Shown here piece by piece: positions 1-13,428 of a stretch of 64,000 nt of DNA. The notes below the pieces were generated by a model, which saw nothing but the letters and a program-made list of their open reading frames with translations, searched no databases and was not told the origin of the DNA. The DNA comes from Steinernema hermaphroditum (taxonomy: Eukaryota; Nematoda; Chromadorea; Rhabditida; Steinernematidae): NCBI GenBank assembly GCA_030435675.1, contig CM059625.1, forward strand, positions 5,704,001 through 5,768,000. The letters run 5' to 3'. The position numbers and the translations under genes are program-made. Numbering within the stretch: the first letter of the stretch is position 1; each line of letters starts with the position of its first letter.

Positions 1-139
1 TTTTGCAAAGCGCCACATAATGATTGTCCCACAAGATAACGTGCACTAGCGAACATAACATCGCTGTCTGTCTGTCCCTCATTGTGATTGTAGTTTGCAT
101 GAAAGGGATAGTTCCAAGATGGGAATGCAGATAGTCCCC
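1..139 (-). other. Possible exon fragment at the left edge
   Basis: On the minus strand one frame is open from about 139 to the window edge and reads naturally (a segment near the edge gives SDVMFASARYLVGQSLCGAL). Codons have a coding-like purine-any-pyrimidine pattern. It could be a further exon of the receptor cyclase to its right or of another gene that lies mostly outside the window. I recognise no domain and the acceptor (AAAG) is weak, so this is a tentative call. Confidence 0.22.
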
Positions 140-496
140 TTTGTCAGTGGTGAACGTTGTTACGATGCAAAAGACGTCGTCTAGCAAAAACTGCAAACAT
201 TTATATTTCCCTCTGTATGGATTCCTTTGTCGTCAGAGCCATATAACATCTGTATAGAACATGCAATTTGCAAAAATCTAATGATTGCTAATAGCGTTCC
301 CAATAAACGGAAATGATACACAGCAGGCGGGGCAGGCGAAATGGATACGCGCACCTTCATCTATCTCAACGAATGAATGACGCACTTTGTAAGTGTCTGT
401 TCCCCTCAGATAAGCGCTTCCGTTGCCAGTTAGCTCTGCCGTGCCGCGCCGTTGCCGTTCTCGTCATAGACTATGAGACTAGTAAGAACCACTTAC

Positions 497-1547
497 TTCG
501 TGTCTTTTGGAACGTCTCCTTGACGATGCTTTCGATTATGTGCTGCTCGACAAGCTTCACCTCGCTGAAGGGATAGGCCACCGTGCTGACGTTTATGATC
601 TCAAAAGGCCTCTCGATTTTGTCTGGCTTCTGATTAGGCGTGACAGGCTTCTTTGCCAGATAGAGATTCTCCTGTTCGATGGCCAGTTTGATCGCTTGGA
701 AGAGCTCCTCGTTAACTGGCCGCTCTTCATAGATCACGGTGAACTTTCGCCAGTCGAAGTATTTCAAGAGCGAAAAGAACGACTTGATGATGTCGGTCTC
801 CGCCGGCACCGTCCGCGCAAAGGTTGGATACCTAAAAATAGCTCAGGCGCTTTAACTCACGTATCTCTCAAGCGTTTGCTTACTTCGTCTTGTCGGAGAC
901 CGTTTCGTCCTTGCACTTGTATGAAATAATCGGCAGTTGTTGTGCCGCCGCCATAAGAGCTTCCGTCCGACAGTTCACTTCGGGACCGATGAACACCTTG
1001 GCCCCCGACTTCCAGTGGTCCATGAAAGCACGTGAACTTGTTCGTTCCCTGCCGCACGTGTTATTGTAGACATACTTCAAAAAGTGATCCGGCAGAAGAT
1101 CAGGATTTCTGTTCACGTCGTCAATGGCAACTACGAGCGCACCCGACACAAGCGACCCTAAGAATAGGAGGTCGAATGAGAATCCATTTGTTCATTACCT
1201 TCAAACTCTGTGTGAAAACAGTTTGAGTCTTCGTTGATCTTATTAGCATCATCGGAGAGTTCCGATTCGTTGGTAGCCTGACTGGCGATGTGTAACGTCT
1301 TGTAGAATGACTCGGGAAACTGGCTAATGGCGGTGAGATAGCTGACCAGAATTGGCGTGGTTCCATTTTTTTGCTTCGCGAGATATTTCTAAACAATTCG
1401 TATGCACGATCTTCCAGTGATATTGTGGTAACCTACCGTAATATTTTCCTTAGGCGAAATTCTCTCCTGAGTGTCCCAGTAGTCGAAGAAGTCATTGGAA
1501 GATGAGAAGGTGACGAGAACAGTCACCAGTATGAGAATACGCATCAT
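497..1547 (-). CDS. Receptor-type guanylyl cyclase, N-terminal part (gene runs off the left edge)
   Basis: Four exons are visible: 1547-1437, 1388-1199, 1157-884 and 831-497, joined by 40-55-nt GT-AG introns. The first encodes a signal peptide ([14 protein letters not shown]). The rest is the extracellular ANF-receptor ligand-binding fold: SYLTAI near the start, [19 protein letters not shown], a PEVNC segment, QLPIISYKC and [13 protein letters not shown] followed by [13 protein letters not shown]. This order matches insect Gyc76C-like and related receptor cyclases, in which ligand binding outside controls cGMP synthesis inside. The transmembrane, kinase-homology and cyclase domains are not in the window, because the last donor at 496 opens an intron that leaves it. 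The family is inferred from the ligand-binding domain alone, so another ANF-receptor protein cannot be excluded. Conserved cysteines are present. Confidence 0.8.
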
Positions 1548-4500
1548 TTTTTGGTGACTTCAGACGTGCTCATGTCGTTGAGAAAACAACGACGTAACTG
1601 CAGGCCAATCGTTCAAGCTACAAGCAATGCGGTTACTTTCTTTCACGTCTTGAGTCGGGTTAAGTGCAAGTCGCTCGCGAATACATAAGACGGCCGGTCG
1701 ATTGTAGCTGTGCGGCTAATTAAACCGAACGAACAAGTGCGCGGGCGTGCACCGGCTGGCCCTCGGCCCTCGGCTCCAGCATTAGCTATTTATGTGGTGG
1801 TGCTAACAGCAAGGCCCCCCTTTCTGCAGCAAATATATGTGCCGATGCTTTTTGCACGAATCTACTGGTTGAATCGATGAGCCGCTCGAGCGACAGACGC
1901 TCTTAAGACATCATCGTCATTAACAAAGCGCGTACGACATCCACTAATCCAGGTGAATCACCCACCAGCCTGAACCTTATGCAACCAGTCTAGAGGAGAA
2001 GGTGATCGGGCGAAGGACACGTTCGTCCTTCAAGCGACGACTGAACGGGGATAGACGTTCTGTCTGTCGGCAACGATCGGCATCGCCCTTGTGATGTCTT
2101 TACGAAACGTGGGCCGCCGGTGCGAAGACGATCTTTTGCGGCATAATAGAAGTGAATCGCGAGAAAGGAAATGAAGCACTTCCTGCCCGATGCATTTTTT
2201 GACGCCGACACTTTGCACTTTGACAGTGCGTTGGAATGCCAAGCACGTTTCTTTAAAGAGAGCCAAAAAAGTTGACATTGGTGCAGACGATGAGGCGATT
2301 GTCTATTTGAAAAACAGGACCGAAACGGGCGATCGTTCGCATGTTCACTTAATTCAATGTAATCATGACATCTCTCACGGCACAATTTAGATAATTCCCT
2401 TGTGCATCCGGCGGTGTTATTGTTTGCGCAAAGCGTATTTCCGCTTAAGCATCCTACGCATTCGAAAACAGCGCTCCGAGGTGAAACGTTCGGACAGAAT
2501 ACCAATTTGTCATGTGTACACACTAAAGGTGTTTTAAGACCTTCGAACAAAAGGTCAATAATCTTATTACGTTTCCATATGAAAATGAGATTTCGCTAAA
2601 ATTCTGTCGCAGTGAAAACATGCACTTTCTCTAAGAAAAATACTTGTTACTAAGCATAATATGAATATATGTTAGATATGTCAGATGAAGACCTCCCAGC
2701 GAGGAAGTGCAATTGTTCACGAGTTGTTCAGCTTGCGCTTCTTTATAGACGCGAGGTATTCCATAGTTTATTCTATGTATAAACTGATTCTAAAAGCCTT
2801 GGTGCCCCGTTCTTTACTCGTATACATGCTTTTTCGCATAATATGTTTCCATCTGACGCAGCTATGGAAACAGAACGTTCTATTCTCGCGATACATTTAA
2901 TCATACTCGTCCCTCTCGATCGAAGCGAAAATCGGGAACGCCGCCAGCAGAGTCTCGCCAAAAAAACTCGAAATAATGGCGATATTGCAGGCCATGGAGA
3001 TTCGGCCCTTCCGCGACGAATGAACAAGAGCACCTGCGGCCTAGAACAAAACAGGAAAGCAGCGTCATCCCTTAAGCGCGCGGGTCAGCCCTGCGCAGGA
3101 GATCATTAACCAGACGGCACGAGACGCGGGAGGCGCGTGAGTCTGGCCGCTGTGGCGCTAAGGGTAAATAAGACAAACAACGTCAAGCGCGAAGGGAAAC
3201 AAAAGACGCACGCAAATCGGCAAAAAATAGAGCAAACGTTATGATTTTACAAAGAGACATTCAACTCAAAATGACCTATGGATCGATTTTCGTCGAGTTC
3301 GCATCCGCAGGGGTAAGAACTAAAGGGCCGCGCCGTGCGTGTTGTGATAAGAGGAAAACAAGTGCGCGCCGTTGGTGTTAAGCCAGTGCACGAGAGAACG
3401 GCCGAAAGGAACGGTCATTCGCGCGATGACGTGAGTGACGAACGGACGCCGGAGTGCTGTTGCCAGCGAGCGCGAAAAGTCGTCGAACACACGTGTTGTT
3501 TGGTCGACAGAAGCAGCCCGCAAGCAGCTCGATCGGGCAGCGATCGCAGTTATGCGTACGCCAGCACCTCGCCGGTCGCTCTCCGGGTCCGCTACGGGCT
3601 GTTCCACTCGGCGGGCTGTTCTTATTGTTCCCTCGAGTCGAGCCCATTGCGTTGCAATTCGTTTCGATCGTCTTGAAATCGAGCCGTTCGTCATTTTCGG
3701 GTTACCTCGAACGAAGCGCGGCGCAAAAGTCACAAGGAGACAAGTGTGAAAGTTTTCTTGTCTCGCACCTGGTTGCTTCCTTCTCAGGAGAACTAGTTCA
3801 GTGCCCCGGCGTCTACCATTGTGCCCGCCATTTTCGTCGAACACATTCATTACACTTTGAAACTTCATACTTCCTGTTGAAAGGCTCGAAACGCTGCGAA
3901 GCACATTTATACTTGTCAGCACGTGGCAACAGTAATTGACATTTAACACGCCAAGAAGTTAGCTCAAAGCAGCGGACCATAGCCCATCCTCAATCGTTAC
4001 TCCCCCTCAGCTTTAGCCCCTCTGGAAGAAGGTTTGCGTGGCACTCGGAATGCCATTCATGTTATGGCCGCTGCGCTTTCTGCAGAACCAACGAGGCCCG
4101 GCAGAGGCAAATAACAGGGCCGCATTAAGGCCGGCACGTCCCGAAAGAGTCGCTGCAATAATAGACTGCAAAGATGGAGGAAATAGAGTCCCGAAAGACC
4201 AAAAAACTGCATTCAGCAAAAAAGTCATCGGCGGCCTAGGTTTCGTTCAGCTGCAGTCGCCCTCAGACGCTTCTCGTGTCCCGGATTGTCTTAGCCATGA
4301 CTCAACGACTAAGAGTCAAGCGTCAAATAGTCGATAAAGTCGGGATTAAATTTGCAGCTTACCATTAGTGACGCTCTAACACAATGATTTATGCCGCCTC
4401 TCACAACACTTAGCTAATAATTGGAATACACTCCAACGTAATGGATGAACAGAGCGGATCGTACGGATACACAATAGTGTATGACGATGCTCGCGACAGT

Positions 4501-7500
4501 TCCGCGTTTTAATACTGATGACGAAATAGCACTAGGTTTTCAAAACTGACACAGAAATTGTGTAATCAAGTGGACGGATTAAAAGGCACATTCTGTTTAA
4601 TTTTCTATTTCGACGACACTAGTCCAGTGTTTTTGTGAACCATTGTCTTCTCTCGGTGGCTTCCCGTTCAATTTAAACGAGATAACAACCGGTTAGCCTG
4701 TACATTTTATTGTCTAATCTTCAATTTTAGGGGAGAAGGAAGTAGAATACAGTGGTCTTTTGTCTTTCCATGGTCTACAATGCCGTTCTGTGAAAGCGGT
4801 TGAGGTCTAAGTTGAGTGCCGAACAGTCACGCAACTGGGAGTAGTGTAAAAATAACAACACAAGCAACTCTTTGTAATGACTTCCCTGTAAGCGCTCTTC
4901 TGCACTTCGATAGTCTTCGCATTGCGCAATGCAGAGTCATTGTTTTTGGAAGGAAAGCCGAAAGCGAAGCTATCATCCCGTCTAAACCGAATGCCGCGTT
5001 GCCAGTCTCACAAATTCCACACACCATCCTCATCACTAGCTACGTCAGCCGTCGCCGTCGAACCAAAACAAACAACATCTGCACAACAATTAAACCAGCG
5101 ATCTGCTTTCAGAGGTTACTCCTCTCCGACGAGTTCGCTGGCACTATTCCTTGCACACAATACGCGAAGCAAGCACCGTCCCACATTGACTATGTCTCAC
5201 ATCTGAAATGTCATCTGCATAAAGGCCATCTAACACCCACACAGTGTACCAAAAAAGTCAATTTTTCGGATGGGCTCGTGCTCGTTTGCATTTTTAGACA
5301 AAAAAAGCGAGGATAGTCATAGGGCCAGAAACTACATTCCTGCCAGAGCTGAAGTGCTTTTTCGGTTAGGCGTCAGGTGACATCGCTGCGGTTTTGTGAT
5401 ATGCTCTTTGATCATGTTCCCTGTAAAACAGACCAACAAACTGCGGGAGCTCTTGTGATTCAGAGGCGACTGGACGCTTTTGACCTTCCTCATGGCAAAT
5501 ATTTGTGTAAGTTTTATGCATGGCTAACTCATTTTCCCATCACGTTTTTTCCCATAATGAGATTTTGAATTTCACGCTTCCTCACAACAGGTGAAACATT
5601 GATTTGTTATTTCTTGCGTGCCAACATATATAAAATTCATTGCGAAACGCAGATGAAAAACATCTACCGTATACCTGTATAAGCCAATAATTTCTCGATA
5701 CAGCCCATCGTAATATGCATGAATACCTGCTCGTTTGAAACCTATTGTAGTAAAATCTTATTGAGGAACAGTTCAAGGTCACGAGACCATGGCGGGTGTG
5801 CAAACCAATTACGATTTGGCGACCTTAACCTACCGCCCAAAAATAAGTTAAATCGAGAAGAAACTCACACAGCAGCTGGCCGATGTCATGAGAAGCAGAA
5901 AAAAGCTGAAGTCGCATTGAATGAATTTGTGTCGCAAAGGAAGTGAAGAAACGTCTGGGATTGTACGCGAATGTAGCTGGCAACCGGATGCACTAGAATA
6001 CAAACGCATGTCGCGTGACTTGCAGAACATTGTTAGAGATTATTTGCTGATACACAGTGAAGGTACAAAAAGTTATGCAATTGTCCGGTACAAAGACGAA
6101 ACAAAAAAATTGAGCTTGATTCCGTAACTTCATTGGGAGCAAGCGCCCCAGTATGTAAATTGAATAATGAGGTTACATTACATTACATAGGTACAAAATT
6201 TCTGCCATTGAAAAGGTCGCGGAATCAAATTACGAAATTAAAAGCTTGTGCGTAATGGGTCTCTGTTCCTTGGAGAAGGAAAAAAAACGAGTATACAGCG
6301 AGCATCTGACTGTTTACTGCATACATATTGGTGGTACTGTACGATGGAAAACTTTTGGGAATATTCTCGCCAGACGCCTTTCATTGAAGAGTTTGAAAAA
6401 CGTCGTTGACGTAAACCTGAGAAACGTACCAGACGCCATTGAAAAGGCCCCTTTTTTCGCTGCACTCATTAACGGCAAGAGATCTATGGCAAAACAGCCG
6501 CTGCGTCAGCGATGACTTTTGTGCTGTTTTTATGCATTTGCTGTTCTCAATGAAAGAATGAACTAGGCTATGCCAAAAACGTCTGACAACCACAAAAAAA
6601 GACAAAGGAAATAGTGCATGAGAAGCGATGTCTTGTGAGTCAGAATCAAAATGGCCGATGGCGTGCGTGGTAAAAAAAAAGCCACCTTCCTAATGTATTC
6701 CATCGCACTTTCATGCGAGCGACTGAATACATTGTTCGTCGACGTTCTACAGTCGATGCTGATTCGCTGAGTGGAAAAGAAATGGATGCTTAACGTTTTG
6801 GCGGACACGTCCTCTTAGATGCTATGTCTGAAATATCAGTAAAGGGACAACAACAAAGAGCAATAATGAAGCACTGTGAAAAATAGACGTGGATGGCGAA
6901 AGTGAATGAGCCCATTACACTAATGAAAGGTGAATCAGTTGGAGAGAGACGAATGAATCGGAAAATATTGCAAGAAAATGGTTTTAGAAGGCAGTTTTAA
7001 TCAAAATGCTGGATGTGTAAGTTAGAACTGGAAACGCGCTGAAAAGTGTTAGTTGAAACCTCTCTTTAACAGGCATAAAAATAGCTAAAGAGCAGCGAAA
7101 AGTCTCCCAGGCTGTGTAATAAGGAGCAAGGTCAACGGGTGTTTCACTTTTTATGTACTTTAGTGCTGGCTGTCCTGTCATCCTTGGAGATTAGCTTTCT
7201 GGACGTCGATGAAAAAAAACGATTTGCTTCAGAAATGGCTGATACGAAGACTGATGTGAACGACAAAGTCGTAGCTGGGTTCGCTTTGTTGTGTTAAGAA
7301 AACGACTGCATCAGCGACTTTGTGACCTTTGGACGGAGTGTCGGAAAGGCGCAATAAAGACGTAGCTGTCATGACTGAATGGTGTTGTTTTTGTGTGAAT
7401 TTTGCAGCTTTGCAAAATCTTCATGCGGTATGAACATAAAACTGTGGCGACAGCGGCCAAATCTGGCTTGCACAATATACATTTACTGAAATGACCTACC

Positions 7501-10043
7501 GTTAATCTTTAGTGTTTTAAACGGTTTTCTATCACCGGAAGTACAGTATTCTTGCAAAGTTGGATGGAAAAGAATTATATGCTAGATTATGAATTGAGCG
7601 CTAACAGAAAGGTCGACAAGGATTCGGAAATAAATTGTAGGCCAAAAGCTAGTAGCTGCCAGATAATTGCAACAGCAAAGAACTTAGAATTTAATTCAAT
7701 AGATAATCTATTTGCTAGGGGACTGTCAGGGAAATCTTCAACATTGAATATGCGAAAACTGAGATAATTGAACTTGGTCATTCGCGGTAAGATATGGACA
7801 GTAATACACCGCAGAGTTTTTCTTATTTACAAACAAGGTTCGTCAAGAACAGTGCGCTAAAGATTCATTTCATTTGCTCTTGAATCAATGGCATTCACCA
7901 TGTAAGCCATCTACAAATGCACAACGAACAACCGTGGTGACTGTTTTTTTCCTTCTTCAGCGCAGGGCACGGCGTCGGAGTCAAAGGTAGCTTCCCCTTC
8001 AGTGTACGCGGGCTTCGAAGCAATGAGGAGGCTGAATCCAAAAGTTGTCCGATGGTGCTCAGCGAATGAAACTGAAACCCATCTTCGGATCGGCTTGCGA
8101 GGCGCGGGTGGGACAGCTTTGACGGTCTTCTTGACGAGATGTGGTTCGGCTTACGTTCCACGCCAGCCACAACCGATTGAAACGGAATTTGTGATCTGTA
8201 CCAAATGATCATGGTTTTGGTTAGAAGATGCTAACTCCTCACAAGAGTGATCTGTCAAACAATTATCCGAGTTACATCTCCTTGCATCTTTTTGAAGCAC
8301 ACGTTGGGGAAAGATCTCTCGTTGGTGAGCAATAATATCTTTCCTTTGAAATTTAATAAAAGATCTGCATGACAATTCCACCCACGTCTCAACAAAGATA
8401 ATAGTTATCTCTTGGGGAACCTCCTTTGCTGTAAAGCAGGCTAGTGCTAGCAGATCGAGAGGTCTCCTCCCTTTCTTCCATTTCAATTAAGTATTTCTGA
8501 TTTTGGAGGGTGGCCACTGATAACATTTTGATTCGTCCATATTGTTTACTGCAAACCGTTTAGTGGTTTCCCACTGCGCACGCTGTCCTTAACCTTCATG
8601 TATTGTATAGGTAACCGTAACCTTCACTGGACATAAGCATTCGAGACATGTTGCAAACACATTTACAACCAGCCGACTGCAGGGAACGCCGAACGAACAC
8701 TGTCCGAGTCATGCCCGTTTACAGTATCCGGATGGCATGCACACGGAACAAACATGCGGACAAACGTTTCGATGTGTGTCAACAGCCACGAGAAGGCGTA
8801 CGCCGAAAGCGACATCGGATGTGAACGTTGGCAAATCTTGCGTTTTGAGGTTGGCAGCGGAGGCGATCGGTGGCGCCGGAAGGGAATCAGGGTCAAGGAT
8901 CGCGGTGTGTTTGTGATTTGTGACGATGTGTTTATCCCTTCCTTTATGCTTAACAATAGCCGTATTTGGCACAGCCAATTGGCTGGCGCGTTCTCACGGA
9001 AGACGAACGCCGTCTGCTTTTCTCCCTCCTCTAATGCAATTATCTCTCATAATCGCTCCGTCGGTGTTTTTCTACCGTACATGCCGAGACCGTCAGCGGA
9101 AGAACTGACGACAGACGCGAGCGCTCGCTTCGAAGTTAGTTTAGCCCATGACCTCTAAGACCTCGGTCACGCCGGGGGCATATGTCTCTTTGAGGAACGC
9201 AGCGCGACCTTCGTCCAGCAACAGTATCCTATTGTTGTGATCGGCACGGACGGAAGGATGCTAGGGGGGCGGATCTTCTTGGTCTCGCCGAGGAATGTTG
9301 AAACAATCCAATTGTGACCATAACACTCATGACTGTCGTCTTCACGACGGTCCGCTATTCCCTCCGATTCCCTCTGATCGTTGCCTATTCGGGACTTTCT
9401 CATCTTTCACTTCCACTCATCCTCCCCGCTCCCATGTTCTCTTATTCTTCGTCTTCTTCAAAGAACGAAAGTTGACCCCTTAGACTTTGGGGTGGGCCGC
9501 GCTCCCTCTAATTATGGCATGCCCTCGGTTGCCAGATTTAGCCGTACTCTTTTGTGTCTTAGGGAATGCCAGGACCTAATTGTATGCTAATTAGTGGTCA
9601 GTCCGAGTGACCGGGCGGCGCGAGGCCAACGACGGTCGTCGTTTTTTTCATTCCTTGTCTTGTGGAATTCGGCAACACGTTGCACTGTCGTCGCGCTTAA
9701 CCTGGCTGGCACAGCCGTCAAGGCCGCCATTTCACCTCTAATCCCCTCAAGTTCGACTTTGCAGATTCGGGACATGAGTGACGAACCGCCTAACCATTGC
9801 CCGGCACAAATCATCACAGCATTGTCACCGGCTTTTATGCGTTCTTCTAGAAGAGCTCTCAACTACCTATTCCCGTGCTCTTCGCGTTCTTCACAATTGT
9901 TGATTGTTATATCGTTCGTTTCTTCAATCGTTCCGCCGACCTTGCGCGTCCATTACCGGTGACCGATGGGCTATTGTATTCAAAAAACGAACGAATAGCT
10001 CATAAGCGTTCCCGAAAAAGAAACATCACTTATCGTATGTTTC
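1548..10043. other. Long stretch with no supportable gene
   Basis: About 8.5 kb lies between the receptor cyclase start and the ZP gene. It presumably holds the cyclase promoter near 1.55-2 kb. Several open frames of 60-210 codons occur on both strands (for example 3320-3949 minus, 4816-5316 plus), but none shows a domain, signal peptide or chained exons. The 3.33-3.95 kb patch is GC-rich and open on both strands, which explains its long frames. A patch at 5.79-6.13 kb encodes two adjacent lysine/glutamate-rich frames that could be a relic. No repeats or RNA genes were recognised. Confidence 0.6.
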
Positions 10044-10073
10044 AGATAGTCGAAGAAATCAAATAAGTGTGAA

Positions 10074-11846
10074 ATGAGAAGAGACATGCTGCTTTCATCG
10101 CTCGTACTGTTGGCATCCGTCTGCGCGGCCTTGACTGAGCCAGTCGCTTTTGAGAACACTGTAGAAGGTGAGGAGGCGCGCGAAGTTTGTATCATCTCCG
10201 ACGGCATATTGTCCTCAATGGGGTGGAAATAATTACTTTCGCCGTCGTCGCACTCCATTCACACGATTGAACTAAGAATTATTCCACATTTTTGTAGAGG
10301 AGCCAACGATTGACTGCCGACACAATCAGATCCGACTGTTTGTGAAAACGACAAAACAGAATCCGTCGTACATCTTCGCTAAGGGTCACTTCGGGAAAGA
10401 AGGCTGCTCCTTCAGTGGCGCAAACAACGCCACTTTCTCCCTCGATGGATGTAACATGCTCCGCAAAAGAGAGGTATCCCCTGAACAACAAACAACAAAG
10501 ACTGAGCCGAGAGTTTAGGTCGAGCCCAAGGGATTATCGTACTCGATGACCGTAATTATCCAACTGCATCCGGTAAGAGAGGATATGGAAGAGTCGGCGT
10601 TCTCAATGTCTATTTCAGCTTTTCATCACCAAGGTTGATCGGGCCTACAACGTTCGCTGTTTCTACATGGAAGCCAATAAAGAACTGAACAACACAATCG
10701 TTGTCGAGTAAGATAGTGAGGCTTAAATGGATCACCACAGACAACCCCTTTAGTGACTTGAGCACTGCGACCCTTAACGTCAACAACGAAATGCCCAAGT
10801 GTTCCTATACACTTCACCGAGATTCACCCAACGGCCCTATCGTTAAGTACTCAACTGTGGGCGACGTCATCTACCACGTGTGGTGGTGTGAATCCGAAAT
10901 TTACGCTATGCTTGTGCACGACTGTCAGATCCGCGATGGGCTGGGAAATGAGCACGCCGTCGTCGATTCTGATGGGTGCTCAACTGATAAGTGGCTAATG
11001 CCCGAACTGAGCTACTCGGATGACCGTACGAGAACGTTTACGGTAATTGATCACTTTCAGCGACTAAAGTTTAGCGGTTTTTTTCAGGCTTCTAATGCAT
11101 TCAACTTCCCCGATCGAAACACGGTCTATTTCAACTGCAAAATCAAGCTTTGCGTGAGAAGCGAAGAGGGCTGTGCCTCTGTTACGGTACTCCAACAATA
11201 TCATGTTCCCATTGAACACCTTACTTTTAGCCTCCTAAGTGTGGTATCGAAAACTCGAGAGACAACTCTCTCCAAGAAGAATTGAACAATGACCAGCTCA
11301 TCCAAAGTACCAAGAAGCTCTCCTCTACCACGACTCCCAGCACGACAACCGCTCCTTCTACGACCACGGAAGCGTTCCCATCGCCCAGAGAATTTGTGCT
11401 CTCAGAAGATGAGGAAGGATCGGGTCATGAAGAGACCACCATAATCACCGAAGCGACGACCGTATCCTATGGCACCTCTAGTTCTGAGCCGACCGTTTCC
11501 GTGAGCACAAGCACAATCAAGGGGAGCCGCTTGCAGCGACATACGAAGAAATCGGACTCATCGCTCGAGCTCGAGATCGCCACTCCCGAATTGACAATGA
11601 TCGATCGGGATGTCGGTATGTCTCCCATCAAAGGTGCTCTTTCTAGTTTTCCTTTCAGACTTTCTCGACAACCCTTCATCGAAGGAAGCGCTGTCCTCAG
11701 CACAGAAGTCCTCAACGGAAGATCGCGTTTGCGTACCTCCGACGATTATTTTTATCTTCGTCGCGTTGTCCGTGTCCTCAGTCGCCATATTCGCCATCGT
11801 CTTCTACTATACGAGACGGTGCTCGCGCAAATCGTATTCGTATTGA
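10074..11846 (+). CDS. Cuticlin-like ZP-domain type I membrane protein
   Basis: Eight exons (10074-10167, 10298-10473, 10519-10572, 10619-10707, 10754-11042, 11088-11186, 11231-11615, 11659-11846) give 457 residues. A likely spliced-leader acceptor (TATGTTTCAG) lies at 10034-10043. Order: signal peptide (1 to about 20), ZP domain (about 36-275) with the typical cysteines and the motifs KVDRAYNVRCFYMEA, YHVWWCESE and DSDGCSTDKWLMPELSY, a Thr/Ser-rich stalk (about 297-362), an RLQR furin-type site near 367-370, one membrane helix (about 423-446) and a short basic tail. Nematode ZP proteins of this plan are cleaved and polymerise into cuticle or apical matrix; that role is inferred. The exon 4/5 junction uses the acceptor CCCTTTAG at 10745-10753; the nearer CAG at 10740 would break the frame. 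The intron at 11043-11087 is stop-free and in frame. Confidence 0.93.
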
Positions 11847-13428
11847 AATTCGTCCACTTGTCCTTCTTCATTGTTGTGCCTTTGACCTTTCCCTAATAAT
11901 TTCGCCATCGACGGGTGGTGTTTCGCCTTTCCTCCTCTCGTAAATCTCTTGCCTATCCCCATCCCCCATTCTTTGACACTGACGCTTTACGCCCATTGAT
12001 CTTGTCCTCATGGGTCACCATAACTCGGCAACTACGGGATCACCTCGTCCGTATTCTTACCATATCCATCTACGCGCCTTACACTTGTCGCATACGTTGT
12101 TTTATTTATGTCCTGCCAAGTTGTAGACTCTTTCCAAGTGCACGTTTGATACGTTGTTGTTTGTAAATTACAGAAAGTTAATAATTATAAATGTCTTTGA
12201 AATAATTTCACAATCTGTGATGCCGCAAACACCGTATTTCTGGGGATAACAAACACATAAGGCGTGACAACGATAAGAGGCAGAAGAAAAGAGACAGTTA
12301 CACGATGATAAAAATCGTCAAAATCGGCAAGCAAAAAAGCAGAAAAGATTCTGCTTACATATTGCAAAATGGAAGAATCAGGTTCTCTGAAACTCTGCAA
12401 TCCAGTTCTCTCATTTGCAGATCCTTAAGGTTAGTACTTTCAGAAGGTCCAACGGAAATGCATACTCCAACATCTATTCTTCAATCTATTTGATGGGATC
12501 AGTAAAGAACTAAACGAAGTGTTCTTTACCAGAGACTTTAGATCACGTCTAAGGTGATCGCGATCATTGCCCTGCAATGGCGATAACGCATTATGCAAGG
12601 GCTGATAACCACTAATGAGTAGTCATAACGATAAGGGTCAGCTGATTTGAGTTTGCGCATAAACACCAGGATCTTTGGTTTTCTGGGGAGGGCAAAAGAG
12701 AACTGTTTTAAATTGGAGAGGAATACATTGATGTGAAACGTGTGGCATCTGTTTGGATTAAAAGCAAAAAAATTACATGCACACTTCCATGAAACTAAAT
12801 ATTAAGATAGTGCATGTTGGCTTGATCTCCATCCGAAAGCCATTTTGACAGTTACTCACAGTAGCGCCAAAAAAGCCTAATTTCAGATTAGAACCATAGC
12901 TCAACTCTTGTGTCGGTCATACAATGTAATGGAAAGTTTATTTTGGACCACTAATAATATGTTCCTACCGTATTGGTGAACTTTAAAGTGTAAATTCCGG
13001 TCGATACACTTCTGTCATTCATCGAACACTCTGATTCGTTTCTACGCAGGATTTTGGCCTGTTCTTAACCATAATTAAGCTAGAACTTATAGTATATATT
13101 GGAAAATCAAGACACAGAGGATGCGGTGTTTAATCGAATTACGCACATATCAACATTGATCTCATCCTTATGATTTCTGCTTTTCGGAAAGCGGAAAGAA
13201 GACGATTCAAGGATCTTTGTTGGTCGCAGGGAGGAAAATCGACACGATGAAGATGAGTTTCCTGACACGCTTCTGTTCCGATAACACATTTCCCTTTATG
13301 GCCCGCGTTTATGTGTGACACCTTATCACCAAGTTTCATCAGCAGGAATAACAAATAACAACAAATGAGTCACACCCGTGAGTGGGATTTTTGGATAGTT
13401 AGAACTACTTCACTGGGCAAGCAAAAGG
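11847..13428. other. Intergenic region between convergent gene ends
   Basis: The region separates the 3' ends of the ZP gene and xpo-2, so it should contain only their 3' UTRs and spacer. A few GATAA words occur at 12.26-12.65 kb, but no promoter is expected here. Open frames are short and unconvincing. Confidence 0.6.

Noticed and set aside
1990..2550. 186-codon minus-strand frame
   Set aside because: No start context, splice sites or domain; composition resembles neighbouring non-coding sequence.
10708..10740. A 33-nt intron and apparent frameshift in the ZP gene
   Set aside because: Using the next acceptor at 10753 gives a 46-nt intron, restores the frame and yields the conserved D-L-S-T segment.
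12250..12650. Cluster of GATAA words as a gut enhancer
   Set aside because: It lies between two convergent gene ends, and the words are common in AT-rich sequence.
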